Positions 8,933 through 17,524 of a stretch of DNA of 64,000 bases are shown here, one piece after another. Below the pieces are notes generated by a model. That model was not told the origin of the DNA. It saw only the letters and a program-made list of their open reading frames with translations, and ran no database searches. Position numbers and translations under genes: made by a program. How positions within the stretch are numbered: position 1 is the stretch's first letter; every line of letters begins with the position of its first letter. Source of the stretch: Actinomycetota bacterium (GTDB lineage: Bacteria > Actinomycetota > Thermoleophilia > Gaiellales > F1-60-MAGs149); contig VFJZ01000006.1 in NCBI GenBank assembly GCA_009885805.1, positions 62,001 to 126,000 on the forward strand, given 5' to 3'.

Positions 8933-8938
8933 GGGAAG

Positions 8939-8944
8939 AGAATA
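8939..8944 (-). promoter_or_regulatory. -10 box TATTCT for vapB
   Basis: On the minus strand TATTCT (8944 to 8939) is followed by CTTCCC and ATG 8932. The 6-nt spacing places transcription start at the ATG, so the mRNA is probably leaderless. Confidence 0.5.
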
Positions 8945-8974
8945 CCAGCGCGTTCCCTTCGGTCGTATCCGACA

Positions 8975-9325
8975 ATGCGCGCAGTGCGAGTCCTGGCAGC
9001 GGTGTTCGTCGGTGGCGCGCTCGGGACGCTGCTGCGCGCGGGGCTCGCCGAGCTGTTTCCGGCGCCGCCCGGCTCGTGGCCGTGGGGGACGTTCGTCGCC
9101 AACCTCGCCGGCGCAGCGATCCTCGCCGTCCTCGTCGCCCGGAAGACGACCGCGCCACTCCTCGGCGCCGGCTTCTGCGGCGCGCTGACGACCTTCTCTG
9201 GCCTCGTCCTCGAACTCGAGCAGATGCTGGCCGACGGCGAGGTCGTGCTCGCCGTCGCCTACGCCGGCGTGAGCCTCGGTGCCGGTTTCGGACTCGTTAC
9301 CGCCGTGGTCCGGCCGCGCGCGTGA
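8975..9325 (+). CDS. crcB: CrcB/Fluc fluoride channel, first of a pair
   Basis: A 116-residue, four-helix membrane protein. GGALGTLLRAGLAELF, WPWGTFVANLAGA and GFCGALTTFSGLVLELEQ match the three conserved CrcB segments (GxxGxxxR, P/WGTxxxNxxG and GxxGxxTTFS). Fluc channels export fluoride as antiparallel dimers; when two genes are adjacent they usually form a heterodimer of opposite topology. ATG 8975 lacks a Shine-Dalgarno site. It overlaps the second crcB by 4 bp. Confidence 0.92.
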   Translation: MRAVRVLAAVFVGGALGTLLRAGLAELFPAPPGSWPWGTFVANLAGAAILAVLVARKTTAPLLGAGFCGALTTFSGLVLELEQMLADGEVVLAVAYAGVSLGAGFGLVTAVVRPRA

Positions 9326-9618
9326 CCTGGGCCGCGCTCACCCTCGCCGGCGGCCTCGGCGCCGTCTGTCGGTACCTCGCCGGCCCGACCTGGCGCGTCA
9401 ACCTCGCGGGCGCCCTCGCGCTCGGCATTCTCGCCGGCCTCGCGCCCGACCCCGACCTGGCAAGGATCGCGGCAGTCGGCTTCCTCGGCTCCTTCACCAC
9501 CTTCTCGACCTGGCTCGTCGAGGCGCACGCCGGCCAGCCCTGGCGGGTGCTCGGCCTCCAACTCGCCATCGGTCTCGTGCTGGTGGAGACCGGGATCAGG
9601 CTCGGCGGCGCGCTCTAA
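9322..9618 (+). CDS. crcB: CrcB/Fluc fluoride channel, second of a pair
   Basis: A 98-residue protein starting at GTG 9322 inside the GTGA overlap with the first crcB. It keeps GGLGAVCRYLAGPTWRVNLAG and GFLGSFTTFSTWLVEAH, the same three motifs in shortened form, with four predicted helices. It is near the lower length limit of the family. The upstream open frame is Arg-rich shadow sequence, so the short form is preferred. It is convergent with the methyltransferase, overlapping its 3' end by 23 bp. Confidence 0.9.
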   Translation: MTWAALTLAGGLGAVCRYLAGPTWRVNLAGALALGILAGLAPDPDLARIAAVGFLGSFTTFSTWLVEAHAGQPWRVLGLQLAIGLVLVETGIRLGGAL

Positions 9619-10159
9619 ACAACACGAACGCCGGCGAGGGCACTGGCAGCCGCTCCACGACGAGGCCGCGCGCCTCGATCATCGCCGCGAGGTCGCGTTC
9701 GGGGTACCAGGAGTTGAACGGTGACGCGACCGCCGTGACGAGCGCGCCGACGGCGCGCGGTCGCCAGTTCACCGTGCGCGCGTCGGCGACGGCGAGCACG
9801 CCCTCCGGCCGCAGCACGCGGAGGATCTCGTCGAGCGCCGGTGTGATCTGCGGGACGCAGCTCAGCCCGAACGACGACACGACGGCGTCGAACGTCGCGT
9901 CGGCGAACGGAAGCGTCTCGGCGAGATCGGCCTCGACCAGTTCGGTCTCGGGCGCCCGTCGTCGGGCGCGGGCCAGCATTGCCGAGGAGATGTCGGTGCC
10001 GACGACCCGCCCTCCCGGTCCGACGGCGTCGAGGAGCAACGGCAGATTCGTCCCGGGACCGCAGGCGACGTCGAGGACGTGCGCCCCCGTCTCGAGGGTG
10101 GCGGCCGCCACCAGCAAGCTGTGCAGACGTCGCCCCTCGCGTCCGAACGAGACCCGCAC
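9596..10159 (-). CDS. class I SAM-dependent methyltransferase
   Basis: Methyltransferase_11/UbiE-type domain: VLDVACGPGTNLPLLL (SAM glycine loop), GTDISSAMLARARR (acidic loop), ADLAETLPFADATFDAVVSSFGLSC (motif IV region), and ILRVLRPEGVLAVAD. GTG 10159 gives 187 residues, but the frame upstream still looks family-like (FDRVARSGLYAPLV) and runs into the end of the amine oxidase without an ATG, GTG or TTG nearby. The true N-terminus is therefore uncertain. It lies 61 bp downstream of the amine oxidase stop on the same strand. The methyl acceptor is unknown. Confidence 0.8.
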   Translation of the reverse strand: MRVSFGREGRRLHSLLVAAATLETGAHVLDVACGPGTNLPLLLDAVGPGGRVVGTDISSAMLARARRRAPETELVEADLAETLPFADATFDAVVSSFGLSCVPQITPALDEILRVLRPEGVLAVADARTVNWRPRAVGALVTAVASPFNSWYPERDLAAMIEARGLVVERLPVPSPAFVLFRARRRA

Positions 10160-10220
10160 GAGCGGCGCGTAGAGTCCGCTGCGGGCAACACGATCGAAGC
10201 GTCGGCGCGGTTCGATGCGG

Positions 10221-12107
10221 CTATTGCCCGTGGCAGTGCTCCGGTTGCGGGGGGACGTCGAGCGCTGGGTTGCGGTCGAAGAACCCGAACGGCTTCAGCC
10301 AGAACGACACGATGTCGGCCGGCATCACGGGCCAGTCCTCGGGTCGCGTGATGTGGTGGATACCGAACACGTACCACAGGACGATATCCGAGTTGACTAG
10401 ACATCGGTCGGCGCCGGTCCAGACCGGCAGCCCGGTGTCCGTTGCGCTCTGCGTCGGGAAGTCGCCGCACGGCCACCGCTCATCGTCGCGGTGCTGCGTC
10501 ACCCACAACGGGTGGCGGATCGCCTGCGCCCGCTGCAGCACGGGCGAAGCGTCGGGGAGGTAGTGCGGCACGCACCCGGTCGGCACGAGCTTGTAGGCCG
10601 GTGCGAGCCCGAGGCGGTTGCGGACGCCGTCGTTCGCGACCTTCCACGCGCGCTGCGAGGCCCAGTCGTAGTCACGCCGTCCCTCCGACTCGCGGGTGAG
10701 CGGCGTCGCGACCGAGCGGAGCGCGAGGCCGTGCGGGTTCGACCCGCCGAGCGGCAGCGCCTCGGTGTGGGTCTCATACACGGTGTTCGCGTCGCCGTCG
10801 ATGTCGAGATCGAGCCGCGCGACGATGAAGTGCTGGTGAAACGGCGCGTAGATGCCCTGGTCGACCGCCGATCCGTAGGGCGGCGGGCCGTCGTCGCCGA
10901 ACCCCGTCGTCACCATGATCCCGGTCGCCCGTACCTCGCACTCGATGTTGCCGTCCTGGTAGAAGCGCCAGTAGACGAGGTACTCGTAGTTCGCGACGGT
11001 GACGTGAAACGACACGACCATCCGGCGCATCCGGCGAACCTCCGCGCCGGCCGTGGCGTCGACGTGCTTCCAGAGGACGGCGTTGTCCTCCTCGTGCAGG
11101 CAGATCGCGTTCTTGATCGTGAATGGCTCGCCGTGCGAGTCGGGCAGGACGGCGTCGAGGTAGCGGATCTCGCCGAGGCAGTCGCAGCCGAGCGCGAGCG
11201 ACTGCGTCATCAGCCCGAGGCCCCACTCACCGATGTCGAACGCCGTGCGGCGCGCGTGATCCGGCGTCGGGTCGCGATACGGGACGACCATCTCGGCGAA
11301 CGAGAGGCGGTGCGCGATCGGCCGCAGGCGGTCGCCGTCCTCGTAGGCGACCTGGTGCAGGACGAGGCCCTCGCGGTAGTTGAAGCCGATCCGCAGGCGC
11401 CAGCGCTGCCAGCGCAACTCGTTGCCGTCGAGGGTGAAGGAGACTCCCTCGGGCTGCGTGATCTGGAGCGGGCGGAGGTCGTCACGCAGCCGCTGGCCCG
11501 GCACGAGCGCCGGCGCGTACTCGCCCATCGTCGGCGGTTGGTCGCGGGTGCCGTCGTCCTCGATCTCGAGAACGGTCATCGCGTTCACGTCGACGATGAC
11601 GTGGAGCCCCTTCAGGAAGTTGGCGTACGGGCTGGCGCCTGGCGCGTTGCGCAGCCAGACGTCGCACCAGCCGACGCGACGGTCCCGCCACTGCGGCGGA
11701 ACGAGCGCCTCGCCGTAGGCCCAGAGGTCGAACAGGACCAGCGAGGGATCGGTGACCCCGCGCTCGGCGAGCACTGCGAGGACCGCGGGGTGCCGACGGA
11801 GCACCTCGTCGCATTCGTGGTACTCGTCGGGCGTGAAGTTCGGCTGGACGCCGTGGCGTTCCTCGAAGCTGATGACCCGGTCGTGGTCGAGATCGACCAG
11901 CGCCTCGAACGTTCGGCCGTCGGCCCGGTTCCAGGTCACGATCCGGCCGACGCGCGACGTCGCCGAGCCTGCCAGCAGATCCCGCTTGGCCGGCTCCTCC
12001 AGCGTCACGGCCGCGAACCGGAACGTTTCGGACACGCCGCGGTCCCTGCGCACAACGGCCACGGCCCGGCGGATCTCGTCAGCCGTGAGCGGATCGAGCG
12101 GATGCAT
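10221..12107 (-). CDS. copper-containing amine oxidase (TPQ enzyme)
   Basis: A 628-residue protein of the usual length. The topaquinone precursor is Y374 in T-V-A-N-Y-E-Y; the catalytic base is D291 in AFDIGEWG; copper ligands H424 and H426 are in FHQHF, with the third His expected in GIHHITRPEDWPVMP near the C-terminus. It oxidises primary amines to aldehydes with release of ammonia and hydrogen peroxide. No signal peptide is visible, so it is cytoplasmic. It is divergent from the polar amino-acid ABC transporter starting 40 bp away, and a flavin amine oxidase lies further along that operon, suggesting an amine-scavenging locus. A TACGCT box 8 nt before ATG 12107 suggests a leaderless transcript. 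Confidence 0.95.
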   Translation of the reverse strand: MHPLDPLTADEIRRAVAVVRRDRGVSETFRFAAVTLEEPAKRDLLAGSATSRVGRIVTWNRADGRTFEALVDLDHDRVISFEERHGVQPNFTPDEYHECDEVLRRHPAVLAVLAERGVTDPSLVLFDLWAYGEALVPPQWRDRRVGWCDVWLRNAPGASPYANFLKGLHVIVDVNAMTVLEIEDDGTRDQPPTMGEYAPALVPGQRLRDDLRPLQITQPEGVSFTLDGNELRWQRWRLRIGFNYREGLVLHQVAYEDGDRLRPIAHRLSFAEMVVPYRDPTPDHARRTAFDIGEWGLGLMTQSLALGCDCLGEIRYLDAVLPDSHGEPFTIKNAICLHEEDNAVLWKHVDATAGAEVRRMRRMVVSFHVTVANYEYLVYWRFYQDGNIECEVRATGIMVTTGFGDDGPPPYGSAVDQGIYAPFHQHFIVARLDLDIDGDANTVYETHTEALPLGGSNPHGLALRSVATPLTRESEGRRDYDWASQRAWKVANDGVRNRLGLAPAYKLVPTGCVPHYLPDASPVLQRAQAIRHPLWVTQHRDDERWPCGDFPTQSATDTGLPVWTGADRCLVNSDIVLWYVFGIHHITRPEDWPVMPADIVSFWLKPFGFFDRNPALDVPPQPEHCHGQ

Positions 12108-12115
12108 CAGGCGCG

Positions 12116-12140
12116 AGCGTACCGCGAAGTCGGGTAGAAC
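12116..12140. promoter_or_regulatory. divergent promoters between amine oxidase and ABC transporter
   Basis: Minus strand: TACGCT (12121 to 12116), 8 nt, ATG 12107. Plus strand: TAGAAC (12135-12140), 6 nt, ATG 12147. Both spacings imply leaderless transcripts from back-to-back promoters in a 39-bp gap. Confidence 0.5.
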
Positions 12141-12146
12141 TCCGGC

Positions 12147-13076
12147 ATGAAGCGCACCGGATTCTTGCTCACCGTGCTTGTTGTGAGCGCCGTCCTCGCC
12201 GCGTGCGGCGGCGACGACGAGACCGTCGAACCGGCCGCCTCTACGGTGGTGCCGCCCGCGTCGACCGAGGTGCCGCCCGCAACGACCGAGGCCGTGCCGA
12301 CGACCGCCGCGAATGGGCTCTCGCCCGCGTGCGCGAAGGAGACGCTGGCCGTCAAGACCGCCGGCAAGCTGACGGCGGCGACCAGCGACCCGTCGTTCCC
12401 GCCCTATGTGATGGATAACGATCCCACGACCGGGCAGGGCTTCGAGTCGGCCGTCGCCTACGCCATGGCCGAGCAGTTCGGCTTCACGAAGGACGAGGTC
12501 GTGTGGGAGAAGGTCGCCTTCGAGGAGTCGTACGCGCCCGGCCCGAAGAAGTTCGACTTCGACATCAACCAGGTCTCGATCACGGAAGACCGCAAGCAGG
12601 CCGTGGCCTTCTCCGACCCGTACTACACCACGAGCCAGGCGATCCTCGTGATGGCCGAGTCGACGTTCGCTGGCGCTGCGAGCCTCGCCGAGCTGAAGGA
12701 CGCGAAGCTGGGATCGCAGATCGGCACGTCGAGCCTGGAAGCGGCCAAGGACGTGATTGCACCGTCCCAGGAGGTGCAGGTCTACAACGACACCTCGACG
12801 GCAACCGCCGCGCTCCGCAACGGCCAGATCGACGGCATCGTCGTCGACCTGCCGACGGCGCTCTTCATCAACGCCGTCGAGCTCGAGTTTGCCGGCAAGG
12901 TCGTCGGCCAGTTCAGCGCCCCGGGCGGTGACGACTGGGGGCTCCTGTCCGAGAAGGACTCGGCCCTGACGTCGTGCCTGAACGAGGCGCTCGCGGCGCT
13001 CAAGGCGTCCGGGAAGCTCGAGGCGCTGACCACCGAGTGGATGTCGACGTCAGCCGAAGCTCCGGTCCTGCAGTAG
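12147..13076 (+). CDS. polar amino-acid ABC transporter, substrate-binding lipoprotein
   Basis: A 309-residue protein with a lipoprotein signal (MKRTGFLLTVLVVSAVLAAC; lipobox LAAC, lipidated Cys at 20), a Thr/Pro/Val-rich linker to about residue 55, then a family-3 solute-binding domain: GKLTAATSDPSFPPYV, FDFDINQVSITEDRKQAVAF, AAKLGSQIGTSS-like hinge. It is anchored outside the membrane and delivers a polar amino acid or related amine to the permease that follows. ATG 12147 gives the intact signal peptide. It is first in a three-gene transport operon divergent from the copper amine oxidase. Confidence 0.92.
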   Translation: MKRTGFLLTVLVVSAVLAACGGDDETVEPAASTVVPPASTEVPPATTEAVPTTAANGLSPACAKETLAVKTAGKLTAATSDPSFPPYVMDNDPTTGQGFESAVAYAMAEQFGFTKDEVVWEKVAFEESYAPGPKKFDFDINQVSITEDRKQAVAFSDPYYTTSQAILVMAESTFAGAASLAELKDAKLGSQIGTSSLEAAKDVIAPSQEVQVYNDTSTATAALRNGQIDGIVVDLPTALFINAVELEFAGKVVGQFSAPGGDDWGLLSEKDSALTSCLNEALAALKASGKLEALTTEWMSTSAEAPVLQ

Positions 13077-13915
13077 GCGGCGCCTCCCGCCGGGAGGTCC
13101 GCGAGCAGGCCAGACGCGCACGGGCGCGCCGGGGACGACTGATCTCCGGCGCGTCGACCGTCGTCGTCATCGGCCTGGTGCTGCTCGCGATCGTCACCTC
13201 GCCAGGGTTCGAGGATGTCCAGCGGCTGTTCTTCAGCTGGGAGCACTTCTCCGAGGCGTTTCCCGACGTACTGCGCGGGTTCTGGCTCGATGTGAAGCTG
13301 TTCGTGGCGGTCGAGATCGTCGTGCTCGTGCTGGGGCTCGCCGTCGCCCTCGCCCGTCTCGCGCGCTCGCCGGCGCTCACGCCGCTCCGGCTCGGCGCCG
13401 CCGTCTACACCGACGTGTTCCGAGGTCTGCCGACGATCCTCGTCGTCTTCCTGATCGGGTTCGGGGTGCCGGCGCTCGGGTTCGGCTTCGTGCCCGACGA
13501 CGTTGTCGTGCTCGGCGCGATCGCGCTCGCTCTGTCGTACGGCGCCTACGTCGCGGAGGTGTACCGCGCCGGGATCGCGTCCGTCCACCCGTCGCAGCGA
13601 TCGGCCGCGCGCGCGCTCGGGCTGACGCAGCCGCAGGCGATGCGCTTCGTGATCCTGCCGCAGGCCGTCCGGCGGGTCGTGCCGCCGCTGCTGAACGACT
13701 TCATCTCGCTGCAGAAGGACGTCGCGCTCGTCTCGATCCTCGGCCCGCTCGAGGCGTTCCGCCAGGCGCAGGTCTACGCGTCGCTGAAGTTCAACTTCAC
13801 GCCGCTGCTCGCGGCGGCGCTCCTCTACCTGTGCGTAACGATTCCGCTGTCGCGGATCGTCGACCACCTGCAGGCCAAGTCCGAGCGCGAGCGCGCCGCC
13901 GGCGGTGCGGTGTGA
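13037..13915 (+). CDS. polar amino-acid ABC transporter permease
   Basis: An inner-membrane protein with at least five hydrophobic segments and the EAA loop (YVAEVYRAGIASVHPSQ, then RALGLTQPQAMRFVILPQA) typical of the HisM/GlnP group. GTG 13037 is the likely start, giving 292 residues and overlapping the binding-protein gene by 40 bp; the short basic N-terminus (REQARRARARRGR) is cytoplasmic. A single permease gene implies a homodimer. It overlaps the ATPase gene by 4 bp. Confidence 0.88.
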   Translation: MDVDVSRSSGPAVGGASRREVREQARRARARRGRLISGASTVVVIGLVLLAIVTSPGFEDVQRLFFSWEHFSEAFPDVLRGFWLDVKLFVAVEIVVLVLGLAVALARLARSPALTPLRLGAAVYTDVFRGLPTILVVFLIGFGVPALGFGFVPDDVVVLGAIALALSYGAYVAEVYRAGIASVHPSQRSAARALGLTQPQAMRFVILPQAVRRVVPPLLNDFISLQKDVALVSILGPLEAFRQAQVYASLKFNFTPLLAAALLYLCVTIPLSRIVDHLQAKSERERAAGGAV

Positions 13916-14646
13916 CGCCGGTCGTCGAGTTGCAGGGCGTGACGAAGGCGTTCGGCGAGCGGCCGGTGCTGCGAGGCATCGACCTCGCCGTGGACGAGCA
14001 TCGGGCCGTGGTCCTGATCGGCGCGTCGGGATCCGGGAAGTCGACGCTGCTGCGCTGCATCGACCTGCTCGACGAGATCGACGACGGCGACATCCTGCTC
14101 GACGGCGACGTCATCACCGACCTCGCCGTGAACGTCGACCGGGTGCGGGCGCGCATCGGCTTCGTCTTCCAGCAGTTCAACCTCTTCCCGCACCTCGACG
14201 TGCTCGCGAACGTCGTGCTCGCGCCCGTCCACGTCCATGGCGCCGGGCGCCGCGACGCCGAGGACCGTGCACGGGAACTGCTTGCGCGGTTCGGCCTCGA
14301 AGGGCGTGAGCGCGACTATCCGGACCGGCTGTCCGGCGGTCAGCAGCAACGCGTCGCGATCGTCCGCGCCCTCGCGACCTCGCCGCGCCTGATACTGCTC
14401 GACGAGGTGACCTCGGCGCTCGACCCGGAACTCGTCGGCGAGGTGCTCGAGGTGATCGCAGGGCTGAAGGAGGAGGGCATGACGATGGTGATCGCGACCC
14501 ACGAGATGGCGTTCGCGCGGGAGGTGGCGGACGAGGTCTGCTTCCTGCACGAGGGCGTGATCCTCGAGCGCGGCGCTCCGGCGACGCTGTTCGGGAGTCC
14601 GGCGCGGCCGGAGACGCGCCGCTTCCTCGAGCGCGTGCGCGCTTAG
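13912..14646 (+). CDS. polar amino-acid ABC transporter ATP-binding protein
   Basis: A 244-residue ATPase starting at GTG 13912 in a GTGA overlap. Walker A GASGSGKST, Q-loop FVFQQFNLFPHL, signature LSGGQQQR, Walker B LILLDEVTSALD and switch His in ATHEMAFA are all intact, in the GlnQ/HisP pattern. It powers import by the upstream permease and lipoprotein. The hydroxyacid dehydrogenase gene begins 14 bp later, so the operon may continue. Confidence 0.93.
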   Translation: MTPVVELQGVTKAFGERPVLRGIDLAVDEHRAVVLIGASGSGKSTLLRCIDLLDEIDDGDILLDGDVITDLAVNVDRVRARIGFVFQQFNLFPHLDVLANVVLAPVHVHGAGRRDAEDRARELLARFGLEGRERDYPDRLSGGQQQRVAIVRALATSPRLILLDEVTSALDPELVGEVLEVIAGLKEEGMTMVIATHEMAFAREVADEVCFLHEGVILERGAPATLFGSPARPETRRFLERVRA

Positions 14647-14660
14647 TAGGCGACGGCACC

Positions 14661-15620
14661 GTGAAGCTCCTCGTCGTCGCATCCGCGGGAACCGACTTCG
14701 CGCCGATCCTCGACGCCCTGCCGTCCGGCGTCACGGCGCGCGCCGGGACCGCCGCCGACCTCGTCCCGCACGCCGCCGACGCCGACGCGATCGTCAGCTT
14801 CTTCGCCGGCGCCGATCAGATCCGCCCCGTCTTTCTCGCCGCGCCGCGGCTGCGCTGGCTGCATGTGATGTCGGCCGGCGTCGAGTACGTGCTGTTCGAC
14901 GAGCTGGTACGCAGCGCCGTCGCGACGACGAACGCACGCGGCGCCTTCAGTCGTCCACTCGCCGAGTTCGCGATCGCCGGCGCGCTCCACTTCACGAAGC
15001 GCATCGACGACCTGCGCGGCCTGCAGGCGGCGCGTACCTGGGACACCGACTTCGTCGTCGGCGAGCTGCACGGCCAGACGATGGCGATCGCCGGCTACGG
15101 CGACATCGGCCGCGCCTGTGCGCGGCTCGCGCGTGCGCTCGGCATGCGGGTCGTCGCCCAGCGGCGCCGGCCCGAACTCTCCATCGGCGACGGCCTCGTC
15201 GACCGCACGCTCGGCCCGGACGGTCTCGTCGAGCTGGCGCAGGTCGCGGACGTCCTTGTGATCGCCGCGCCGCTGACGCCCGAGACGCGGGGGATGATCT
15301 CCGCCGACGTGATCGCCGCCCTGCGACCGCACACGATCGTCGTCAACGTCGGCCGCGGCGCCGTCGTCGACGAGGCTGCGCTCGCCGCGGCGCTCACCGC
15401 CGGCCGCATCCGCGGCGCCGCACTCGACGTCTTCGCGACCGAGCCGCTGCCGGCGTCGAGTCCGCTCTGGGCGCTCGACAACGTCGTGATCTCGCCCCAC
15501 GCGGCCGACCGGACCGCCGACATGTACGGCGACGCGATCCTTGGCCTGGTCGCAAACGTCGAGCGGTTCCTGCGCGGCGAGCCGCTCGACAACCGATTCG
15601 ATCCGTCGGTGGGGTACTGA
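14661..15620 (+). CDS. D-2-hydroxyacid dehydrogenase (NAD-dependent)
   Basis: A 319-residue protein starting at GTG 14661. The NAD loop is AIAGYGDIGRACARLA (about residues 136 to 151); the catalytic Arg lies in NVGRGAVVDEAAL, the Glu in DVFATEPLP and the His in ISPHAADRT. It interconverts 2-hydroxy and 2-keto acids; the exact substrate is unknown. Placed after an amino-acid importer and before an amine oxidase, it may reduce keto acids formed by deamination (inference). It ends with a 1-bp overlap to the next gene (TGATG). Confidence 0.88.
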   Translation: MKLLVVASAGTDFAPILDALPSGVTARAGTAADLVPHAADADAIVSFFAGADQIRPVFLAAPRLRWLHVMSAGVEYVLFDELVRSAVATTNARGAFSRPLAEFAIAGALHFTKRIDDLRGLQAARTWDTDFVVGELHGQTMAIAGYGDIGRACARLARALGMRVVAQRRRPELSIGDGLVDRTLGPDGLVELAQVADVLVIAAPLTPETRGMISADVIAALRPHTIVVNVGRGAVVDEAALAAALTAGRIRGAALDVFATEPLPASSPLWALDNVVISPHAADRTADMYGDAILGLVANVERFLRGEPLDNRFDPSVGY

Positions 15621-16861
15621 TGGGCGACCTTGACTGCATCGTGGTCGGCGGGGGCTTCGCAGGGCTGCGCGCCGCTCGTGACCTGCACGACGCGGGCCGC
15701 CGCGTCGCCCTGCTGGAGGCTCGCGACCGCCTCGGCGGGCGCACCTGGACGCGCCCGTTCGCAGGCACCGGGGCGAACGTGGAGATCGGCGGCGCCTGGT
15801 TCACCCCCGGGCAGGACGAGGTCGTCCGCGAGCTCGACCGGTACGGCGTCGGCACCCGGACGTACCCGGCCCCGAGCCGGGTTCGCTGGCATACGGACGG
15901 CGTCCTGCGCGACGGCCTGCCGGTGCCGTTCGATGAGATCGGCGCGCTCGAGCGAGCGCTCGTGACGATCGCCGGCGATGGCGCGCGGGCGCGCGTCGGG
16001 ACGCTCGGGCCGGTCGCCTCGCAGTCCTGCGCCGACTACATCGTGGCGCTCGACGTTCCGCGGGCGACGGCCGAGTTCCTCGCCGCCTGGTGGGTGATGA
16101 TCGGCGGCACCGACCCGGCGCGCGGCGCGATCATCGACGCACTGCAGGCGATCGCGAGCCACGGCGGCGTCACCGGCCTGATCACGGCGCTGCGCTACGC
16201 GCCGGCCGAAGGCTGGTCCGAGTTCGCGCGTCGCATGGGAGCCGATGTCGACGTTCGGCTAGGCGTTCCGGTCGCCCGTATCGTTGACGCCGGGGGGAGC
16301 GTCCGCGTCGAATGCGCGGGCGGCACGGTTCTGACGGCGGCTCGGGTTGTCGTCGCGCTGCCGGTCAACGTTCTGCCCCACGTCGCGTTCGAGCCGCCGC
16401 TGCCGACGGCGACGGCCGAGGCGGCGGGGACGAATGCGGGCCGCAGCGTCAAGCTCTGGTTCCACGCCCGTGGCATCCCGCCCGGCTCGCTCGCGGCCGG
16501 TCGCGGCGCCGGCGTGTCGTGGCTCTACGCCGACCGCCTACTCGCCGACGGCTCCGTGTTCGCGCTCGGCTTCGGCTGGGACGCGCCCGGCCTCGACCCG
16601 GCCGCCGCGCTGCACGCGTTCTGGCCCGAGGCAGAACTGCTGGCGAGCGACTGGCACGACTGGAACGGCGACCCGTTCTCGCTCGGGACGTGGGCGACGG
16701 CGACCGTCGGGAAGGCCGACCTCCTCGTCCACGATCGCTTCCCGCCGCACGGCCGCATCGCGTTCGCGGGCGCGGATATCGCGCCGCACGAAGCGGGCTG
16801 GATCGAGGGTGCGCTGCTGTCGGGCGCGGCGGCTGCGCGCTGGGCGCTCGCTGCAGGTTGA
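15620..16861 (+). CDS. FAD-dependent amine oxidase, monoamine-oxidase-like
   Basis: A 413-residue protein with the dinucleotide loop CIVVGGGFAGLRAARDLHDAG, the ARDRLGGRTWT flavin motif, a central substrate region and the C-terminal FAD-binding segment GRIAFAGADIAPHEAGWIEGA. This is the flavin monoamine oxidase family, which oxidises amines or amino acids to imines. It shares one base with the upstream dehydrogenase and ends the amine operon that begins at 12147; a strong stem-loop follows 8 bp after the stop. Confidence 0.9.
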   Translation: MGDLDCIVVGGGFAGLRAARDLHDAGRRVALLEARDRLGGRTWTRPFAGTGANVEIGGAWFTPGQDEVVRELDRYGVGTRTYPAPSRVRWHTDGVLRDGLPVPFDEIGALERALVTIAGDGARARVGTLGPVASQSCADYIVALDVPRATAEFLAAWWVMIGGTDPARGAIIDALQAIASHGGVTGLITALRYAPAEGWSEFARRMGADVDVRLGVPVARIVDAGGSVRVECAGGTVLTAARVVVALPVNVLPHVAFEPPLPTATAEAAGTNAGRSVKLWFHARGIPPGSLAAGRGAGVSWLYADRLLADGSVFALGFGWDAPGLDPAAALHAFWPEAELLASDWHDWNGDPFSLGTWATATVGKADLLVHDRFPPHGRIAFAGADIAPHEAGWIEGALLSGAAAARWALAAG

Positions 16862-16869
16862 ACCTGGAG

Positions 16870-16896
16870 GGGGCCCGGTCGGCCAGACCGGGCCCC
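16870..16896 (+). terminator. stem-loop after the amine oxidase operon
   Basis: Perfect 11-bp stem GGGGCCCGGTC / GACCGGGCCCC around the loop GGCCA, 8 bp after the stop at 16861. No U-tract follows, which is common for candidate terminators in high-GC actinomycetes. The 245-bp gap to 17107 holds this, a second inverted repeat and no gene. Confidence 0.65.
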
Positions 16897-17023
16897 ATCA
16901 GGAGGGTGGACGCCGCACCGGCGGGTGGGCCGAGTGGGATCCGGTTCGGCGGCGCCCACGGGCACCGTACTGCCGCCGCGACGGTCGGGTGGGGCGCGTC
17001 CGGGATCGATGTCGTCTCGAAGT

Positions 17024-17051
17024 GGTGAAGGAGTCACGCCACACCTTCACC
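17024..17051. repeat. inverted repeat upstream of mgsA
   Basis: GGTGAAGG (17024-17031) and CCTTCACC (17044-17051) flank a 12-nt spacer, 44 bp before the TAGCTT box of mgsA. It could be an operator or a second terminator for the upstream operon. The sequence alone does not decide. Confidence 0.4.
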
Positions 17052-17094
17052 GTTCCGGGTCCGCCTCGTGACCCGCCTGGCGGCGGCGTCGCCG

Positions 17095-17100
17095 TAGCTT
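17095..17100 (+). promoter_or_regulatory. -10 box TAGCTT for mgsA
   Basis: TAGCTT at 17095-17100, a 6-nt spacer, then GTG 17107. The spacing fits a leaderless transcript. Confidence 0.45.
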
Positions 17101-17106
17101 CCAGGC

Positions 17107-17523
17107 GTGACCCCACTCATCGCGCTGATCGCCCACGACGGCAAGAAGGACGAACTCGCGGAGGTCGTCCGCCGGCACCTCCCGCGCCTCGACGGGACGC
17201 CGCTCGTCGCGACCGAGACGACCGGGCACCTGCTCTCGGAGCGGTTCGGGCTCGACGTGCGCTGCATGCTCTCCGGCCCGTTCGGCGGCGACCTCCAGAT
17301 CGGAGCACTCGTTGCGGCCGGGCGGGTGGGGCTCGTCATCTTCCTCCGCGATCCGCTCACGGCCCACGCCCATGACCCGGACATCAACGCGCTGATGAAG
17401 GTCTGCGACGTGCACCGCGTGCCGCTTGCAACGAACGCCGGATCGGCCCACCTCTGTCTCGCCGCCTACCGCGCGACGCCGGTGCCCCTACCGGCCTGGC
17501 ACGAGCATGAGGAAGACGACTGA
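17107..17523 (+). CDS. mgsA: methylglyoxal synthase
   Basis: A 138-residue protein with the whole family signature: ALIAHDGKKDEL, TGTTG-region equivalent TETTGHLLSERFG, CMLSGPFGGDLQIGA (catalytic Asp), VIFLRDPLTAHAHDPDINAL, and VHRVPLATNAGSAHLCL. It converts dihydroxyacetone phosphate to methylglyoxal and phosphate, a bypass of lower glycolysis used when phosphate is short. GTG 17107 starts right at the conserved N-terminus. The CYTH-like gene begins 1 bp after the stop, suggesting an operon. Confidence 0.95.
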   Translation: MTPLIALIAHDGKKDELAEVVRRHLPRLDGTPLVATETTGHLLSERFGLDVRCMLSGPFGGDLQIGALVAAGRVGLVIFLRDPLTAHAHDPDINALMKVCDVHRVPLATNAGSAHLCLAAYRATPVPLPAWHEHEEDD

Positions 17524-17524
17524 C

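Noticed and set aside
8933-8974. Fluoride riboswitch upstream of the crcB pair
   Set aside because: The 42-bp gap is too short and lacks the conserved crcB-motif core sequence.
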